A stretch of DNA of 64,000 nucleotides from Candidatus Gastranaerophilales bacterium (GTDB lineage Bacteria > Cyanobacteriota > Vampirovibrionia > Gastranaerophilales > Gastranaerophilaceae), in the NCBI GenBank assembly GCA_944322945.1, contig CALUQN010000003.1:1-64000 (forward strand). The letters run 5' to 3'. Of this stretch, positions 34,103 to 45,087 are shown in pieces (positions within the stretch are counted from its first letter, which is position 1; the number at the start of each line of letters is the position of its first letter). The position numbers and the translations under genes are program-made. Below the pieces are notes generated by a model that did no database searches, was not told the origin of the DNA, and saw nothing but the letters and a program-made list of their open reading frames with translations.

Positions 34103-35506
34103 TTATCTTCTCAAGAGCACATTCATCCCCGCAAGAAAATAATTTTTAACCTCTGTCAGGGTACGAATGCGGGAAAGCATTTTTAGAATGTAGAGTGGTC
34201 TAAGGTAAAATCTGCGAATGGCCTGCTTATGAAGCTCAAATACCCTGTCTTTAGTTAAAAAATGAGTGTTTACAGCAGGATAAAAGTATGCACTTTCAAA
34301 AGAGGTATCTTTATCAAAAAGATTATTTTCCAATGCGTAATTGTAAAATCTTGAGCCTGGCAGCGGGGTTGCAGTGTAAAAGCTTATAAAGTCACTGTCA
34401 AGCTCTATTGCAAATTCAATTGTTTCTTCCGCTGTCTCCTCATTTTCCCAAGGCAAACCAATAACAAAATAGTTATATATCCGGATTTTTGCCTTTTTAA
34501 ATATATTAACGGTTTCTCTAATTTGATTGAGGGTAATTCTTTTACCGATTTTATCGAGAATATATTGTGAGCCGCTTTCGACACCAATACTCACAAGGCG
34601 GCAGCCGGATTCGTACATTTTTTTTGCCATCTCTAAATCTGCAGTGTCTGCCCGGGTGTTTGCAGACCATGTAATTTTTAAGCCGCTGTCAATAATCTTC
34701 TGACACAAATCCATAGTCCAAGCTTTATCAATATTGAAAATATCAGACCAGAAAAGAAAATTTCTGATATTATATTTTTCAACACATTCTTTGATTTCAG
34801 CAATAATATTTTCAGCGCTTCTGCGTCTTACTTTTGCACCGGAAACAGGTGTTGCAAGACAGAAAAAACAATGAAAAGGACATCCGCGGGAGACTTTGAT
34901 TACTGCCTGAACCTTGCCGTTGTCAGGACGTCTGTAAATATCATTATCTACAAGATGCCGAGCAGGAAACGGTAAGGAATCCAAATCTTCAATAAAAGGC
35001 CGTGCGCCCGTAAAATTTATCTTCAAATCTTCGCGGTAGTATATTCCCGCGATTTTATTCAGTTTTTTGCCGGATAGAATTTCTTTTAAAGTCTCTTCAG
35101 CTTCGCCCATAATACCGATATTAAGCGCCTTATGTTCAGCAAGAATATCAGTTCCAAATGTAAGAAAAGCAGCACCTTTTGCGATGGTTGTTATATCCGG
35201 ACAAATTTCTTTTGCCTTTTTTACGGCATCCAGATCGTGTTCAAGGGTCGGTGTTGCAATATTTACAACAAGAAAATCCGGCTGAAACTCTCTTAAATCA
35301 TTTTCAAAATCCCCGCCCTGACTGTAATCACGAATTTTTGCAATGCAGCCTACATTTTCCGCAATCGACGCAAGATACATCAAATCGGTCGGCGGAAGTG
35401 GCGGAATAACAAGCAATTCTTTTGTCGGCTGCTGGCACCTGTCTTCTCTGTTCAAAACAGGAGATGGCGGATATATCAGTAAAACTTTTTTCTGTTTTTC
35501 TGTCAT
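34103..35506 (-). CDS. B12-binding domain radical SAM protein
   Basis: A 467-residue class B radical SAM enzyme. The N-terminal ~140 residues form a cobalamin-binding Rossmann-type domain. The 4Fe-4S cluster motif is CPFHCFFC, Cys209, Cys213 and Cys216. It is followed by SDIFNIDKAWTMDLCQKI and a VSIGVESGSQYILDKIGK motif common in BchE-like and hopanoid-modifying enzymes. The reaction, often a methylation or ring change on lipids or cofactors, cannot be assigned. It begins 3 bp after the MFS transporter stop, so the two are translationally linked. A carotenoid or lipid role would be a guess. Confidence 0.88.
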   Translation of the reverse strand: MTEKQKKVLLIYPPSPVLNREDRCQQPTKELLVIPPLPPTDLMYLASIAENVGCIAKIRDYSQGGDFENDLREFQPDFLVVNIATPTLEHDLDAVKKAKEICPDITTIAKGAAFLTFGTDILAEHKALNIGIMGEAEETLKEILSGKKLNKIAGIYYREDLKINFTGARPFIEDLDSLPFPARHLVDNDIYRRPDNGKVQAVIKVSRGCPFHCFFCLATPVSGAKVRRRSAENIIAEIKECVEKYNIRNFLFWSDIFNIDKAWTMDLCQKIIDSGLKITWSANTRADTADLEMAKKMYESGCRLVSIGVESGSQYILDKIGKRITLNQIRETVNIFKKAKIRIYNYFVIGLPWENEETAEETIEFAIELDSDFISFYTATPLPGSRFYNYALENNLFDKDTSFESAYFYPAVNTHFLTKDRVFELHKQAIRRFYLRPLYILKMLSRIRTLTEVKNYFLAGMNVLLRR

Positions 35507-35509
35507 TTG

Positions 35510-36895
35510 CTAAACCTTTTCTTTTACGGTATTTGCAACAACAGCCGCAATAGCAAGGCATATAGCGCCTACCAGAAATGCGTATTCCCAGTGGTAGTTT
35601 ATCGCGCCGCTTTCAAGATGAATAACACACCTTGAGATAAGTCCGGCAACAAGTGTGCAGACAAACACCTGCGGACCTGCTATAAATATATTGAAAATAC
35701 CCATAACAGAACCTTCTGTGCCTTTTTTGATAAATTGAGAGAGCATAGCAAACGGTAATGCACAAATACTAGCCCAGCCTATACCGGCAACACCCATCAA
35801 TATAGCAACAAGTTTGTAATTATGCGTAAAAAACATGCCCAGATACGCCAATATCATCGTAATTAATGAGATAATATGTACTTTTTTATTTGTATATTTA
35901 ACAGAAAGCACCCCAATCGGTATTGCAACAAGGAAACATACCAGGTTGAATATTGCAAAACAAATTGAAGAAAAGTTTGTGCCGTTAATGACCGCAGATT
36001 CATACAACATCTCAACGCCTTCAGATGCCGTTGTCAAATCCGGAACCTGAAAAATAGTATGCACAGAATACTGAGTAAAGAAAATCATCATGCACATTGT
36101 GCCAATCCATGTAAAGAATTGCATTGTACAAATTTTAGAGACTTCAGGCGACAATTCAAAGAAATGCTTCAGGCTGTCCCAGAAGGTATCTTCAATTTTA
36201 TCGGCAACAGCCGCATCTTTAAGTAGTTCTTTTTTTGTTTGTGGTTCTTTTATGGTAAAACAAGTCCAAATCATACCGAGTGAAAAAGCAAGTGCCGCCA
36301 TAATAAATTGCGCAGTAACAGACATTTGATAATTGAAAAGCCATTTCAAAGCAGGCGCAGCGCCGGCAGCAATTACAGACCCCAAACCAATAGCAAGGCT
36401 TATGTAAGAATTTGCAATAGAATGCTGTTCTTTTGGAACAACATCAGGGATTAAGGCTCTATATGGACCTTGTGCAATATTCACACACGCATCTATAACC
36501 CAAATCATAATAGCCGCAATGATAAGTGCTGTCCACGCCGGTAAGTTAACGCCAAGCATTTTATGAAGCATTAGCGCAACATTTTCTGAGTTAGGGAAAA
36601 TCCACAGTGCAATAGCAGCAAGCAAAGCACCGCCTAAAAGATACGGACGCCTTCTGCCGAATGGTGAAACAGTTTTGTCACTCAAAGTACCTACAAGGGG
36701 CTGAACAACCATTCCGGTGAAAGGACCAGCAAGCCAAATTAAACCATATATAAAAGGTGATGCTCCAAGTCCCTCTGTAACAGGTCCCGATAAAATTATT
36801 CTCATCTGCCATGCAAACTGTAGTCCGAAAAAACCAAGACAAAAATTCAAAAATTGTGCGGTGGTAAACTTTTTCAATATATTGTTTTCTTCCAT
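35510..36895 (-). CDS. MFS transporter, SLC45/GPH sugar-type
   Basis: A 12-helix major facilitator protein of about 461 residues. I take the start MEENNILKKF because GGGGAGA lies 5-6 bp before it; a longer frame exists 14 codons upstream. The first helix pair ends in the signature GTLSDKTVSPFGRRRPYLLGG, characteristic of SLC45-like and glycoside-pentoside-hexuronide-type sugar or disaccharide symporters. The middle loop is acidic and Lys-rich (about 225-250). It sits between the antiporter-like membrane pair and the B12 radical SAM gene on the same strand. The substrate is unknown. Confidence 0.88.
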   Translation of the reverse strand: MEENNILKKFTTAQFLNFCLGFFGLQFAWQMRIILSGPVTEGLGASPFIYGLIWLAGPFTGMVVQPLVGTLSDKTVSPFGRRRPYLLGGALLAAIALWIFPNSENVALMLHKMLGVNLPAWTALIIAAIMIWVIDACVNIAQGPYRALIPDVVPKEQHSIANSYISLAIGLGSVIAAGAAPALKWLFNYQMSVTAQFIMAALAFSLGMIWTCFTIKEPQTKKELLKDAAVADKIEDTFWDSLKHFFELSPEVSKICTMQFFTWIGTMCMMIFFTQYSVHTIFQVPDLTTASEGVEMLYESAVINGTNFSSICFAIFNLVCFLVAIPIGVLSVKYTNKKVHIISLITMILAYLGMFFTHNYKLVAILMGVAGIGWASICALPFAMLSQFIKKGTEGSVMGIFNIFIAGPQVFVCTLVAGLISRCVIHLESGAINYHWEYAFLVGAICLAIAAVVANTVKEKV

Positions 36896-36962
36896 GAACT
36901 TCTCCCCGATAAACTCTCCGTATATTTTAAAATACAATTAAAACACCTGATAGTCAAGCGAT

Positions 36963-37700
36963 TTATTGCCAGTAAGCCAAAAGTGCAGGTACTACAAAAA
37001 GCAATGCGGCAGCAATGGCTAAAGTGTTGCGCAAATATGGAATTTTTTCATCTGCAAAATAAATAATCCCTGTAAAAGCAGCACCGGCAATAAGATTTAC
37101 TGCAAATACAACTAAATTCAACGAATAAAACAGTAACCCAGTTAACGCAATGAATAATGTTAAACAGAGTGACTGACTATAGATTAAAAAGGCTTTGTCA
37201 ACACCATTAATCTCACAAGGTTCAGGTCTGTAAAAATAACTGCCGATAAGTAAAAAGACTAAACTAAGTATTGCCGGCATAAAAGTATTTACACCTTTAA
37301 CCTCAGGCAGCGCTTCAAATACCGGATTATTCATATATGCGTATAATGTAGTCATTACAGTTATATACACCGAGCCGCAGATAATTTTATTTTTACAAAT
37401 ATTCTTATCAAAAAATGAGATTGCAAACATATTGGCCAACATAAATGCAAGAAAAATAATATAATCTAAATTAGTAGAAATATTAAATAATATAAATGCT
37501 GCAATTACAGCCGCAGAGAGTGCAAGTGCAGAAAAAGGAGAAAATTCATTCTGCGCATGAGAAGTTTTTAAGCTGACAAACAAATTTTTATATAGAGAAA
37601 AAGGATTTTTAAAATTTTTTTCTCTGCAAAAACTATACACCGCATCACAAATACCGGAAACAAATGGCGCTAAGATTAAAACAATAAGCAGCTCAAACAT
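36963..37700 (-). CDS. NuoH/HyfC/EchB-like membrane subunit, divergent
   Basis: A 245-residue membrane protein with about seven to eight helices. The first helix and loop (LIVLILAPFVSGICDAVYSF, then FKNPFSLYKNLF) resemble the NuoH family of hydrogenase membrane anchors (EchB/HyfC), in which a basic loop follows helix 1. The region corresponding to the conserved acidic 'RLPFD...HE' loop reads YRPEPCEINGVDKAFLIYSQ, so the usual His-Glu is not kept. It starts at the stop of the NuoL-like gene (1-bp overlap). It may be a degenerate or repurposed proton-channel module. The assignment is tentative. Confidence 0.55.
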   Translation of the reverse strand: MFELLIVLILAPFVSGICDAVYSFCREKNFKNPFSLYKNLFVSLKTSHAQNEFSPFSALALSAAVIAAFILFNISTNLDYIIFLAFMLANMFAISFFDKNICKNKIICGSVYITVMTTLYAYMNNPVFEALPEVKGVNTFMPAILSLVFLLIGSYFYRPEPCEINGVDKAFLIYSQSLCLTLFIALTGLLFYSLNLVVFAVNLIAGAAFTGIIYFADEKIPYLRNTLAIAAALLFVVPALLAYWQ

Positions 37701-39199
37701 TATTTATTCCCCCTGACAAATAAAATTTTCAAAAGATATACACCTAAAAACATCATCACAAAGGAAATATTTATAAGTGAAATATTTGACAACATAACCT
37801 GCGGCACGTAGAGATTTCCACCGCAAAAAACAAAGACCGGTGCGACAAAAAATTCAACAGCAATATGCGGGAAAAGTCCTGCAAATAGAAGTATCAGTAC
37901 GAAACCACCAATTCTAAAAAGTCTGTAAATTCTATCTGAGCCGCCGGCGGTAATATTTTGCAAAATTTCAGCACCGGAACGTACTGAAAAAATTTCTATT
38001 ACAATGCATAAAACGAGCGACAATAAGAGTAGAATTGCAAAAACAATATTTTTAATTTCAAAACCGGCGAGTATTGAATTAAAAAGCAGCGCACAAGCCG
38101 CAAATGCACTCATAGGAGGTAGAGAGAAAAGTGTAAATAATAGTATCCCGCTGTAAATTTTATTAGATGGTAAAAATCTCTGCCACGAATTGATTGGCGC
38201 AGTCTCCTCTGATGTAACTGCTGAAATAAGCAGTGCAGGTATCCCAATTATTTGATTAAACATGAAAAAATACACTGCAAATAATGCACTTGCCATCGTC
38301 GGCAAATGTCTTAGAATAATTCCGAACATTGACACTGCTAAAGCAACTAGCATAAGTCCAAAATTTTTGCATGAAAGGTTCCATATTCTATCTGTAGAAT
38401 TTCCTGTATTTGCAGATAAAACTCCTCGGTATGCAATAAAAAATCCTGTTACAAGAATAATATATGTAATAAATTCTTCGGGTCTCTGCCATAAAAACAA
38501 AAATCTTACCAGTATATAGGCTATAGAAGTTATGCCGACTGATGAGAATAAAAGCAACGGCATATTAAAATTGTATTCTTTTTTATAAGCAGTAAAAGCA
38601 GCGCTTACGCAGGCCAAAGAACCTATTAAAATAAGTGCAAACGCATAAGGAGATATTGCACCATATAGTCTTCCGAATTCAATTGTTCCGGACTGCTTAA
38701 AAATAAAGACAAAAGCCGCAGCAATCAGTAATAAACCAATTTGTGAGAGAATAAAATATTTTTTCGCAGCTTTACACAAAAATAAAAACGATAATAACAT
38801 TACATCTAAATACAAGCAGAATAGTGCGGCATTTACACTGCATAATAAAGCAAAAAATGCAGCTACTGAAATTCCGCACAGCGCAATATCATTTTTGCCT
38901 GACTCCAGAAAATATTTTTTGCAGTTGAGTACAATTAAAAAAACAGCTATAGATGAAAAAAGTATAATCGGTGCTGCAATATTATCAAGCACAAATGTAA
39001 AATTAATTTTACCGGCAGCGAAATTTATATAATCACTGCTGAGGCTCCTGACTGCTTTAAAAGCGGGTACCCCTGCAAGACAAGCACATATAAAGCTTGA
39101 AACAAGGATAAAATAGTACCTTACAGAAGTATTTTTGAACAGCATCTGTACAAGAGAAGAAAATAAGTAAAGGCATAGAGCTGTTAACAATAACGTCAT
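37700..39199 (-). CDS. NuoL/NuoN/HyfB-like antiporter-type membrane protein, divergent
   Basis: A 499-residue protein with about 14 membrane helices. It matches the general plan of Mrp-type antiporter subunits of complex I and group 4 hydrogenases (NuoL/M/N, HyfB). The segment near FTLFSLPPMSAFAACALLFNSILAGF corresponds to the 'LPPLSGF' helix. The key lysine and histidine motifs of proton-pumping members (for example the HALFKALLF type) are not evident. It lies 12 bp downstream of pyrG in the same operon and is followed by the NuoH-like partner. No hydrogenase or dehydrogenase catalytic subunit is present nearby. Confidence 0.55.
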   Translation of the reverse strand: MTLLLTALCLYLFSSLVQMLFKNTSVRYYFILVSSFICACLAGVPAFKAVRSLSSDYINFAAGKINFTFVLDNIAAPIILFSSIAVFLIVLNCKKYFLESGKNDIALCGISVAAFFALLCSVNAALFCLYLDVMLLSFLFLCKAAKKYFILSQIGLLLIAAAFVFIFKQSGTIEFGRLYGAISPYAFALILIGSLACVSAAFTAYKKEYNFNMPLLLFSSVGITSIAYILVRFLFLWQRPEEFITYIILVTGFFIAYRGVLSANTGNSTDRIWNLSCKNFGLMLVALAVSMFGIILRHLPTMASALFAVYFFMFNQIIGIPALLISAVTSEETAPINSWQRFLPSNKIYSGILLFTLFSLPPMSAFAACALLFNSILAGFEIKNIVFAILLLLSLVLCIVIEIFSVRSGAEILQNITAGGSDRIYRLFRIGGFVLILLFAGLFPHIAVEFFVAPVFVFCGGNLYVPQVMLSNISLINISFVMMFLGVYLLKILFVRGNK

Positions 39200-39211
39200 A
39201 GCAAAACACCT

Positions 39212-40819
<1,608 letters not shown>

Positions 40820-40877
40820 CTACCCCAATCTAATACATATCCAATCAAAAATCCCGCGAAAGCTGGAAAGTTTAAGT

Positions 40878-41159
40878 TTAGTTAATCTTAGGTACTTTAA
40901 AAAATCCGTTTTCCTCTTCCGGTGCATTCGCCATTAACTCAGACTTAGTTTGTTCATATACAACTTTGTCTTCTCTCATAACATTCACAAAATCAATAAC
41001 CTGAGTCATAGGCTTTACATCAGATGTGTCAATTTCGTTCATCTGATCAACGTATTTTAATACATCACCTAATTGTTTTGTATATAGTTCTTTTTCTTCA
41101 TCAGTCAAAGCAAGTCTTGCCAATTTTGCGACGTGCTCAACATCCTGTATTGTAATCAT
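40878..41159 (-). CDS. gatC: Asp/Glu-tRNA amidotransferase subunit C
   Basis: A 93-residue subunit of the GatCAB amidotransferase that converts Glu-tRNA(Gln) or Asp-tRNA(Asn) into the correct amide forms. The sequence DVEHVAKLARLALTDEEKELYTKQL and DTSDVKPMTQV is typical. Four more codons are open upstream, but GGAG ends 7 bp before the internal ATG, which decides the start. gatA and gatB are not adjacent. It is the first gene of a minus-strand series reaching to the B12 radical SAM gene. Confidence 0.9.
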   Translation of the reverse strand: MITIQDVEHVAKLARLALTDEEKELYTKQLGDVLKYVDQMNEIDTSDVKPMTQVIDFVNVMREDKVVYEQTKSELMANAPEEENGFFKVPKIN

Positions 41160-41262
41160 AGCTGTCTCCATTTAAAAATAAAACTTAATATTATAGTAAC
41201 ATAAAAAGAATTATTTTAGCAAATATTAAATAAATTTAAAATTTAGAAATAAATTTTAAATA

Positions 41263-41271
41263 TGGTATAAT
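41263..41271 (+). promoter_or_regulatory. extended -10 promoter of the sigma factor gene
   Basis: TGGTATAAT, an extended -10 with a perfect hexamer (41266-41271). The transcript would start near 41278 and carry GGAG at 41285-41288, which ends 9 bp before the GTG start. Confidence 0.62.
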
Positions 41272-41297
41272 TTAATAATACGTTGGAGATAGAGTAC

Positions 41298-42146
41298 GTG
41301 AGTAACAATACAAAAGACTTTTCGCTGCTTGACAGTTTGGTCAATACATATAAGACTACAAAGGATGAGAAGAAAAAGAGGATTTCTCACCTGCGAATAG
41401 TTGAACTTTCTATGCCGCTTGTCAGAAAAATTGCGCTAAGTTCCATGCACCTGCGCACTGACTTGACAAAAGAAGATTTAATTCAAGTTGGCGTGATGGG
41501 GCTGATAAAATCAATAGAGCTTTACAAAGTCAAAAAGAATGCAAAATTCATCACGTATGCAACGTACTTTATTAAAGGTGAAATTCTTCACTACCTGCGA
41601 GATAAAGGATCAATTATAAAAACTCCTCGAGAAATGCAGGATATACTGATAAAAATTAATTCAGCTATAAAAAAATTAAAAAATAAGGGATTTGAAGACC
41701 CGACAAACGAGCAAATAGCAAGTGAAACAAAAATTGATGTATCTAAAATTTCAGAAGCGCTGCAAACAGCCTTTAATAAAATTCCTTTGTCACTTGATCA
41801 ATCAATATACAAAGTTGACAATTCAGAAGACGATTCCGGCGCGTTGATAGATAAACTTCCATCTGGCGACTATCAAGAAGACTTGGATTATTATGAGAAT
41901 AAAATTACGTTAAAAAATGCAGTTGAAAAATTACCTGATGACCTGAAATCAGTGATAAAACTGAATTATTACAAAGATATGAGCCAGCGTGACATTGCAA
42001 GAAAACTGAATTTATCCCAAATGCAGGTATCGCGGCTTTTGAAACGTGCTTTGAATACCTTATATGATATTTTACAATCGCCTGACGCGGCAGACGAAGT
42101 ATTTGATAAGAATTACAGCGTAGATAATAATGGAGAGATAATATGA
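41298..42146 (+). CDS. sigma-70 family RNA polymerase sigma factor (SigB/F/G-like)
   Basis: About 282 residues with regions 2, 3 and 4 but no region 1.1, as in group 3 sigma factors. Region 2 is IALSSMHLRTDLTKEDLIQVGVMGL with a following ATYFIKGEILHYLRD. Region 4 is DMSQRDIARKLNLSQMQVSRLLKRAL, a clear helix-turn-helix. The start is GTG because the upstream TTG lies inside the GGAG ribosome-binding sequence. The stop overlaps the prepilin peptidase start by ATGA. In bacteria such factors run stress, motility or differentiation programs; coupling with pilD suggests pilus or competence control, which is inference. Confidence 0.9.
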   Translation: MSNNTKDFSLLDSLVNTYKTTKDEKKKRISHLRIVELSMPLVRKIALSSMHLRTDLTKEDLIQVGVMGLIKSIELYKVKKNAKFITYATYFIKGEILHYLRDKGSIIKTPREMQDILIKINSAIKKLKNKGFEDPTNEQIASETKIDVSKISEALQTAFNKIPLSLDQSIYKVDNSEDDSGALIDKLPSGDYQEDLDYYENKITLKNAVEKLPDDLKSVIKLNYYKDMSQRDIARKLNLSQMQVSRLLKRALNTLYDILQSPDAADEVFDKNYSVDNNGEII

Positions 42147-43159
42147 ATCCTGTTGATATGATAATGCTAATATTTATAACACTGACCGGGCTGTGTATAG
42201 GCAGTTTTTTAAACGTAGTAATTTTGAGGACGCTAAGCGGCGAATCAATTGTTTTCCCGCCGTCTAAGTGTCCAAAATGCGGCAACAAACTCAAATGGTG
42301 GCATAATATACCTATTCTGTCTTATATCTTTCTGTGCGGTAAATGTGCATTCTGCAAAGAAAAAATCAGCATACAATACCCGTTTGTAGAATTTATAACG
42401 TGCGCTGTGTTTATTATGACCTATTTAAAATTAGGTTTGACAGTTGATTTAATATTTGCGCTAATCTTTTTCAGCCTGCTCATAGTGATAGCCGGTACGG
42501 ATATCAAAGAGAAAGTTGTCTACGACGCGCACACATACTCATTGATAATAATCGGACTATTATATTCAATTATTTTAACAGGAATGGAGATGTACGGTTC
42601 ATACCAGTTATTCGGAAGTGTGTACTTTGGCAACAGCTGGTTTGAGACTGTACCTATAATACAGTCTCTGTTGGGTTTATTTGCAGGCGCAGTCATAATG
42701 GAACTTGCCGCCAGGCTGGGGTACCCGCTTGCCGGAAACAGAGCTTTCGGAGAAGGTGACACATTTATCGCAGCAGGCATTGGTTCATTATTCGGCTGGC
42801 GCGCTGTTCTTGCAATCCTTGCCGTGAGCGTTATGGTGCAAGTCATTTTAACGCTGCCTATGTTTTTGAAAAAGCTTTATGATAAGCATGAGTACAAAAC
42901 ATTTATTTCTATATCAGTGTTTATTACACTTGCAACAATTTATTGGATATGCGAAGGCTGTGTGCTTGCTGATATACATATAGCATATCGTATTTCTGCG
43001 GTTGTTATACTTGCTTTGAGCGGACTATATGCTTGTAAAATGATAATTACCGGGCTAAAAAATCCTGAAGAACAGACCTATTTACCTTTTGGCCCGGCAA
43101 TGGTAATAGGCACATTTATAGTGTACTTTTTCTGTAATTTTACGCAATTCCCGTTTTGA
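42143..43159 (+). CDS. pilD: prepilin peptidase (type IV leader peptidase)
   Basis: A 338-residue inner-membrane aspartyl protease that cleaves and usually N-methylates type IV pilins. The N-terminal LCIGSFLNVVILR is typical. A zinc-binding CPKCG / CAFCKEK pair occupies about 46-75. The two catalytic aspartates are in AGTDIKEKVVYD and GEGDTFIAAGIGSLFGW. At 338 residues it is larger than most because of a central loop (about 155-180) and two added C-terminal helices. It is translationally coupled to the sigma factor. A strong terminator follows. No pilin genes are in the window. Confidence 0.93.
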   Translation: MNPVDMIMLIFITLTGLCIGSFLNVVILRTLSGESIVFPPSKCPKCGNKLKWWHNIPILSYIFLCGKCAFCKEKISIQYPFVEFITCAVFIMTYLKLGLTVDLIFALIFFSLLIVIAGTDIKEKVVYDAHTYSLIIIGLLYSIILTGMEMYGSYQLFGSVYFGNSWFETVPIIQSLLGLFAGAVIMELAARLGYPLAGNRAFGEGDTFIAAGIGSLFGWRAVLAILAVSVMVQVILTLPMFLKKLYDKHEYKTFISISVFITLATIYWICEGCVLADIHIAYRISAVVILALSGLYACKMIITGLKNPEEQTYLPFGPAMVIGTFIVYFFCNFTQFPF

Positions 43160-43165
43160 TAAAAT

Positions 43166-43192
43166 ATACCCTCTCTTTCTTAGAGAGGGTAT
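43166..43192. terminator. bidirectional terminator, pilD / argS
   Basis: A perfect 11-bp stem ATACCCTCTCT / AGAGAGGGTAT with a 5-base loop between two convergent genes. AT-rich tracts on both sides could support leftward and rightward termination. Confidence 0.82.
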
Positions 43193-43240
43193 GTAAATTT
43201 TAATTTAAGAAGTTTGTAATGATGAGGATATCCATTTCCC

Positions 43241-44980
43241 TTACATTCTCTCGGGGGCATTAACCGCAAGGATATCGAGAGCATTCTTTAATACAGATTT
43301 TACTGCGTAAACCAGGGATAATCTTGCCTTTGTCAGCGCTTTATCCTCTGTAATTACACGTGTTGCATTGTAGAATGAGTGAAATTCAGAAGCAAGTTCC
43401 TGTACATATCTGCAAATTGTGTAAACCTGACGGGTTTCTGCTGATGTCTTAATCAGAGATTTGTATTCTTCAAGTTTGAGAACTAATTTTCTGCAATCAT
43501 TGATTGTGGTTTCAAGAATTGATTTATTGAAATTTGTAGTCAATTCATTTAACTCATCAGCAGTCAAGACAGGCGGCAGAATTTTTCCTGTTTCTTTGTC
43601 TGTTTTTGAGGCGGTTGCGTTTCTTAAAATTGAACATGCTCTTGCATGTGCGTATTGAACATAGAAAACAGGGTTTTCGTCGGAATTTGTTTTTGCAAGT
43701 TCTATATCAAAGTCAAGAGTTGTATCAATATTGCGCATAGTCATCCAAAAACGGGTTGCATCAACGCCGACTTCATCAATCAGGTCTTCCAGAGTGACCA
43801 TATTTTTGCGTTTTCCCATACGTACTTCGTTACCGTTAATCACAAGATTTACAAGCTGCCCCAGCAGAATTTCCAGTCTGGAAGAATCATACCCGAGAGC
43901 TTCCAGTGAAGCTTTGACACGTGCAACATAGCCGTGGTGGTCAGCGCCCCAAATATTTATGAGTCTGTCAAAGCCCCGTTCAAGCTTATCAACGTGGTAG
44001 GCAATATCTGCTGTCAGATAGGTATTTGAGCCGTCTGCTTTTTTGATAACTCTATCTTGGTCATCACCGTAATCTGAGGATTTAAACCAATCTGCGCCGT
44101 CTTTTTGATAGATTTTGCCGCTTTTTTTAAGCAGATTAACACAGTCGTCAACTTTGCCGGACTTGTGGAGTTCAAGTTCTGAATAAAAGTTATCAAAGTG
44201 GACGCGGAAATTTTCCAAAAGCGCTTTTTGCAGGTCTTCCATTTCGTATTTTGCAAAGTCTGACAGAATTTTTACATCAAGCTTTGTTACATCATTGTTA
44301 ACTGATTCAAGAAGTGATTTTTGAGTTTCAATGAATTTTTTAGCAACAGGGATAAGGTAGTCGCCTGGGTAGTAATTTTTTCTTTCAATTTCGTCTGTCG
44401 GAAAATCGACCTCTTCTCCCAGCTCCTGACGTATGCGGATTGCGAGAGAATTTCCGAGTTTGTTAATCTGTGAGCCTGCATCGTTTATGTAGAATTCCTG
44501 ATAAACTTCATGCCCGTAAAATTTTAAAAGATTAGCAAGAACAGAACCCATAGCAGCCCAGCGACCGTGTCCGATATGGAAAGGGCCAGTGGGGTTGGCT
44601 GAAACATATTCAAGCAGAATTTTTTCTTTTTCTATGTTTTCCGGTCTGCCAAAGTTTGCACCTTTCTTGTAAATTTCATCAACCAGATTTATTAAGAGGG
44701 TTTTGCCAGCTTTAAAGTTTATAAAACCGCCGATTACAGAATAATCATTATCTTCTTTGTCAACGAGTTCGACGATAGCATTAGCAATCATAGGCGGGGC
44801 AATTTTGGCACTGCGGGCAAGTGAAGATACATTTATCGCATAATCACCAAAATCTGCATTTTTAGGACGTTCAACATTGAGTGAGCCTTTTGTATATTCG
44901 GTCATTGCGCCGAGTTTTTCAGCCTTTATAGCCCCTTCTATTGCATTTTCTATCTTATTCAAAAAGTAATCTTTTATCAT
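43241..44980 (-). CDS. argS: arginyl-tRNA synthetase
   Basis: A class I synthetase of about 579 residues. The N-terminal Add-1 domain (NADFGDYAINVSSLAR) precedes the HIGH motif, here FHIGHGRWAAMGSVLANLL. The KMSKS loop is the KRKN variant, as the segment RMGKRKNMVTLEDLI. The C-terminal anticodon-binding domain ends LLVYAVKSVLKNALDILAV-like. The start is ambiguous: three ATGs occur in the first six codons (44995, 44986, 44980), and GGAG ends about 9 bp before the last, which I used. It is divergent from the amidohydrolase gene. Confidence 0.94.
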   Translation of the reverse strand: MIKDYFLNKIENAIEGAIKAEKLGAMTEYTKGSLNVERPKNADFGDYAINVSSLARSAKIAPPMIANAIVELVDKEDNDYSVIGGFINFKAGKTLLINLVDEIYKKGANFGRPENIEKEKILLEYVSANPTGPFHIGHGRWAAMGSVLANLLKFYGHEVYQEFYINDAGSQINKLGNSLAIRIRQELGEEVDFPTDEIERKNYYPGDYLIPVAKKFIETQKSLLESVNNDVTKLDVKILSDFAKYEMEDLQKALLENFRVHFDNFYSELELHKSGKVDDCVNLLKKSGKIYQKDGADWFKSSDYGDDQDRVIKKADGSNTYLTADIAYHVDKLERGFDRLINIWGADHHGYVARVKASLEALGYDSSRLEILLGQLVNLVINGNEVRMGKRKNMVTLEDLIDEVGVDATRFWMTMRNIDTTLDFDIELAKTNSDENPVFYVQYAHARACSILRNATASKTDKETGKILPPVLTADELNELTTNFNKSILETTINDCRKLVLKLEEYKSLIKTSAETRQVYTICRYVQELASEFHSFYNATRVITEDKALTKARLSLVYAVKSVLKNALDILAVNAPERM

Positions 44981-45087
44981 TTCCATTCTCTCCATTAATC
45001 TTTTTACTAAAATTATAACTCAAACATAACCAACTTGCATTTTGCTTGAAAGTTATATAATATAAATTATACAAAGGGGGCATTAGT

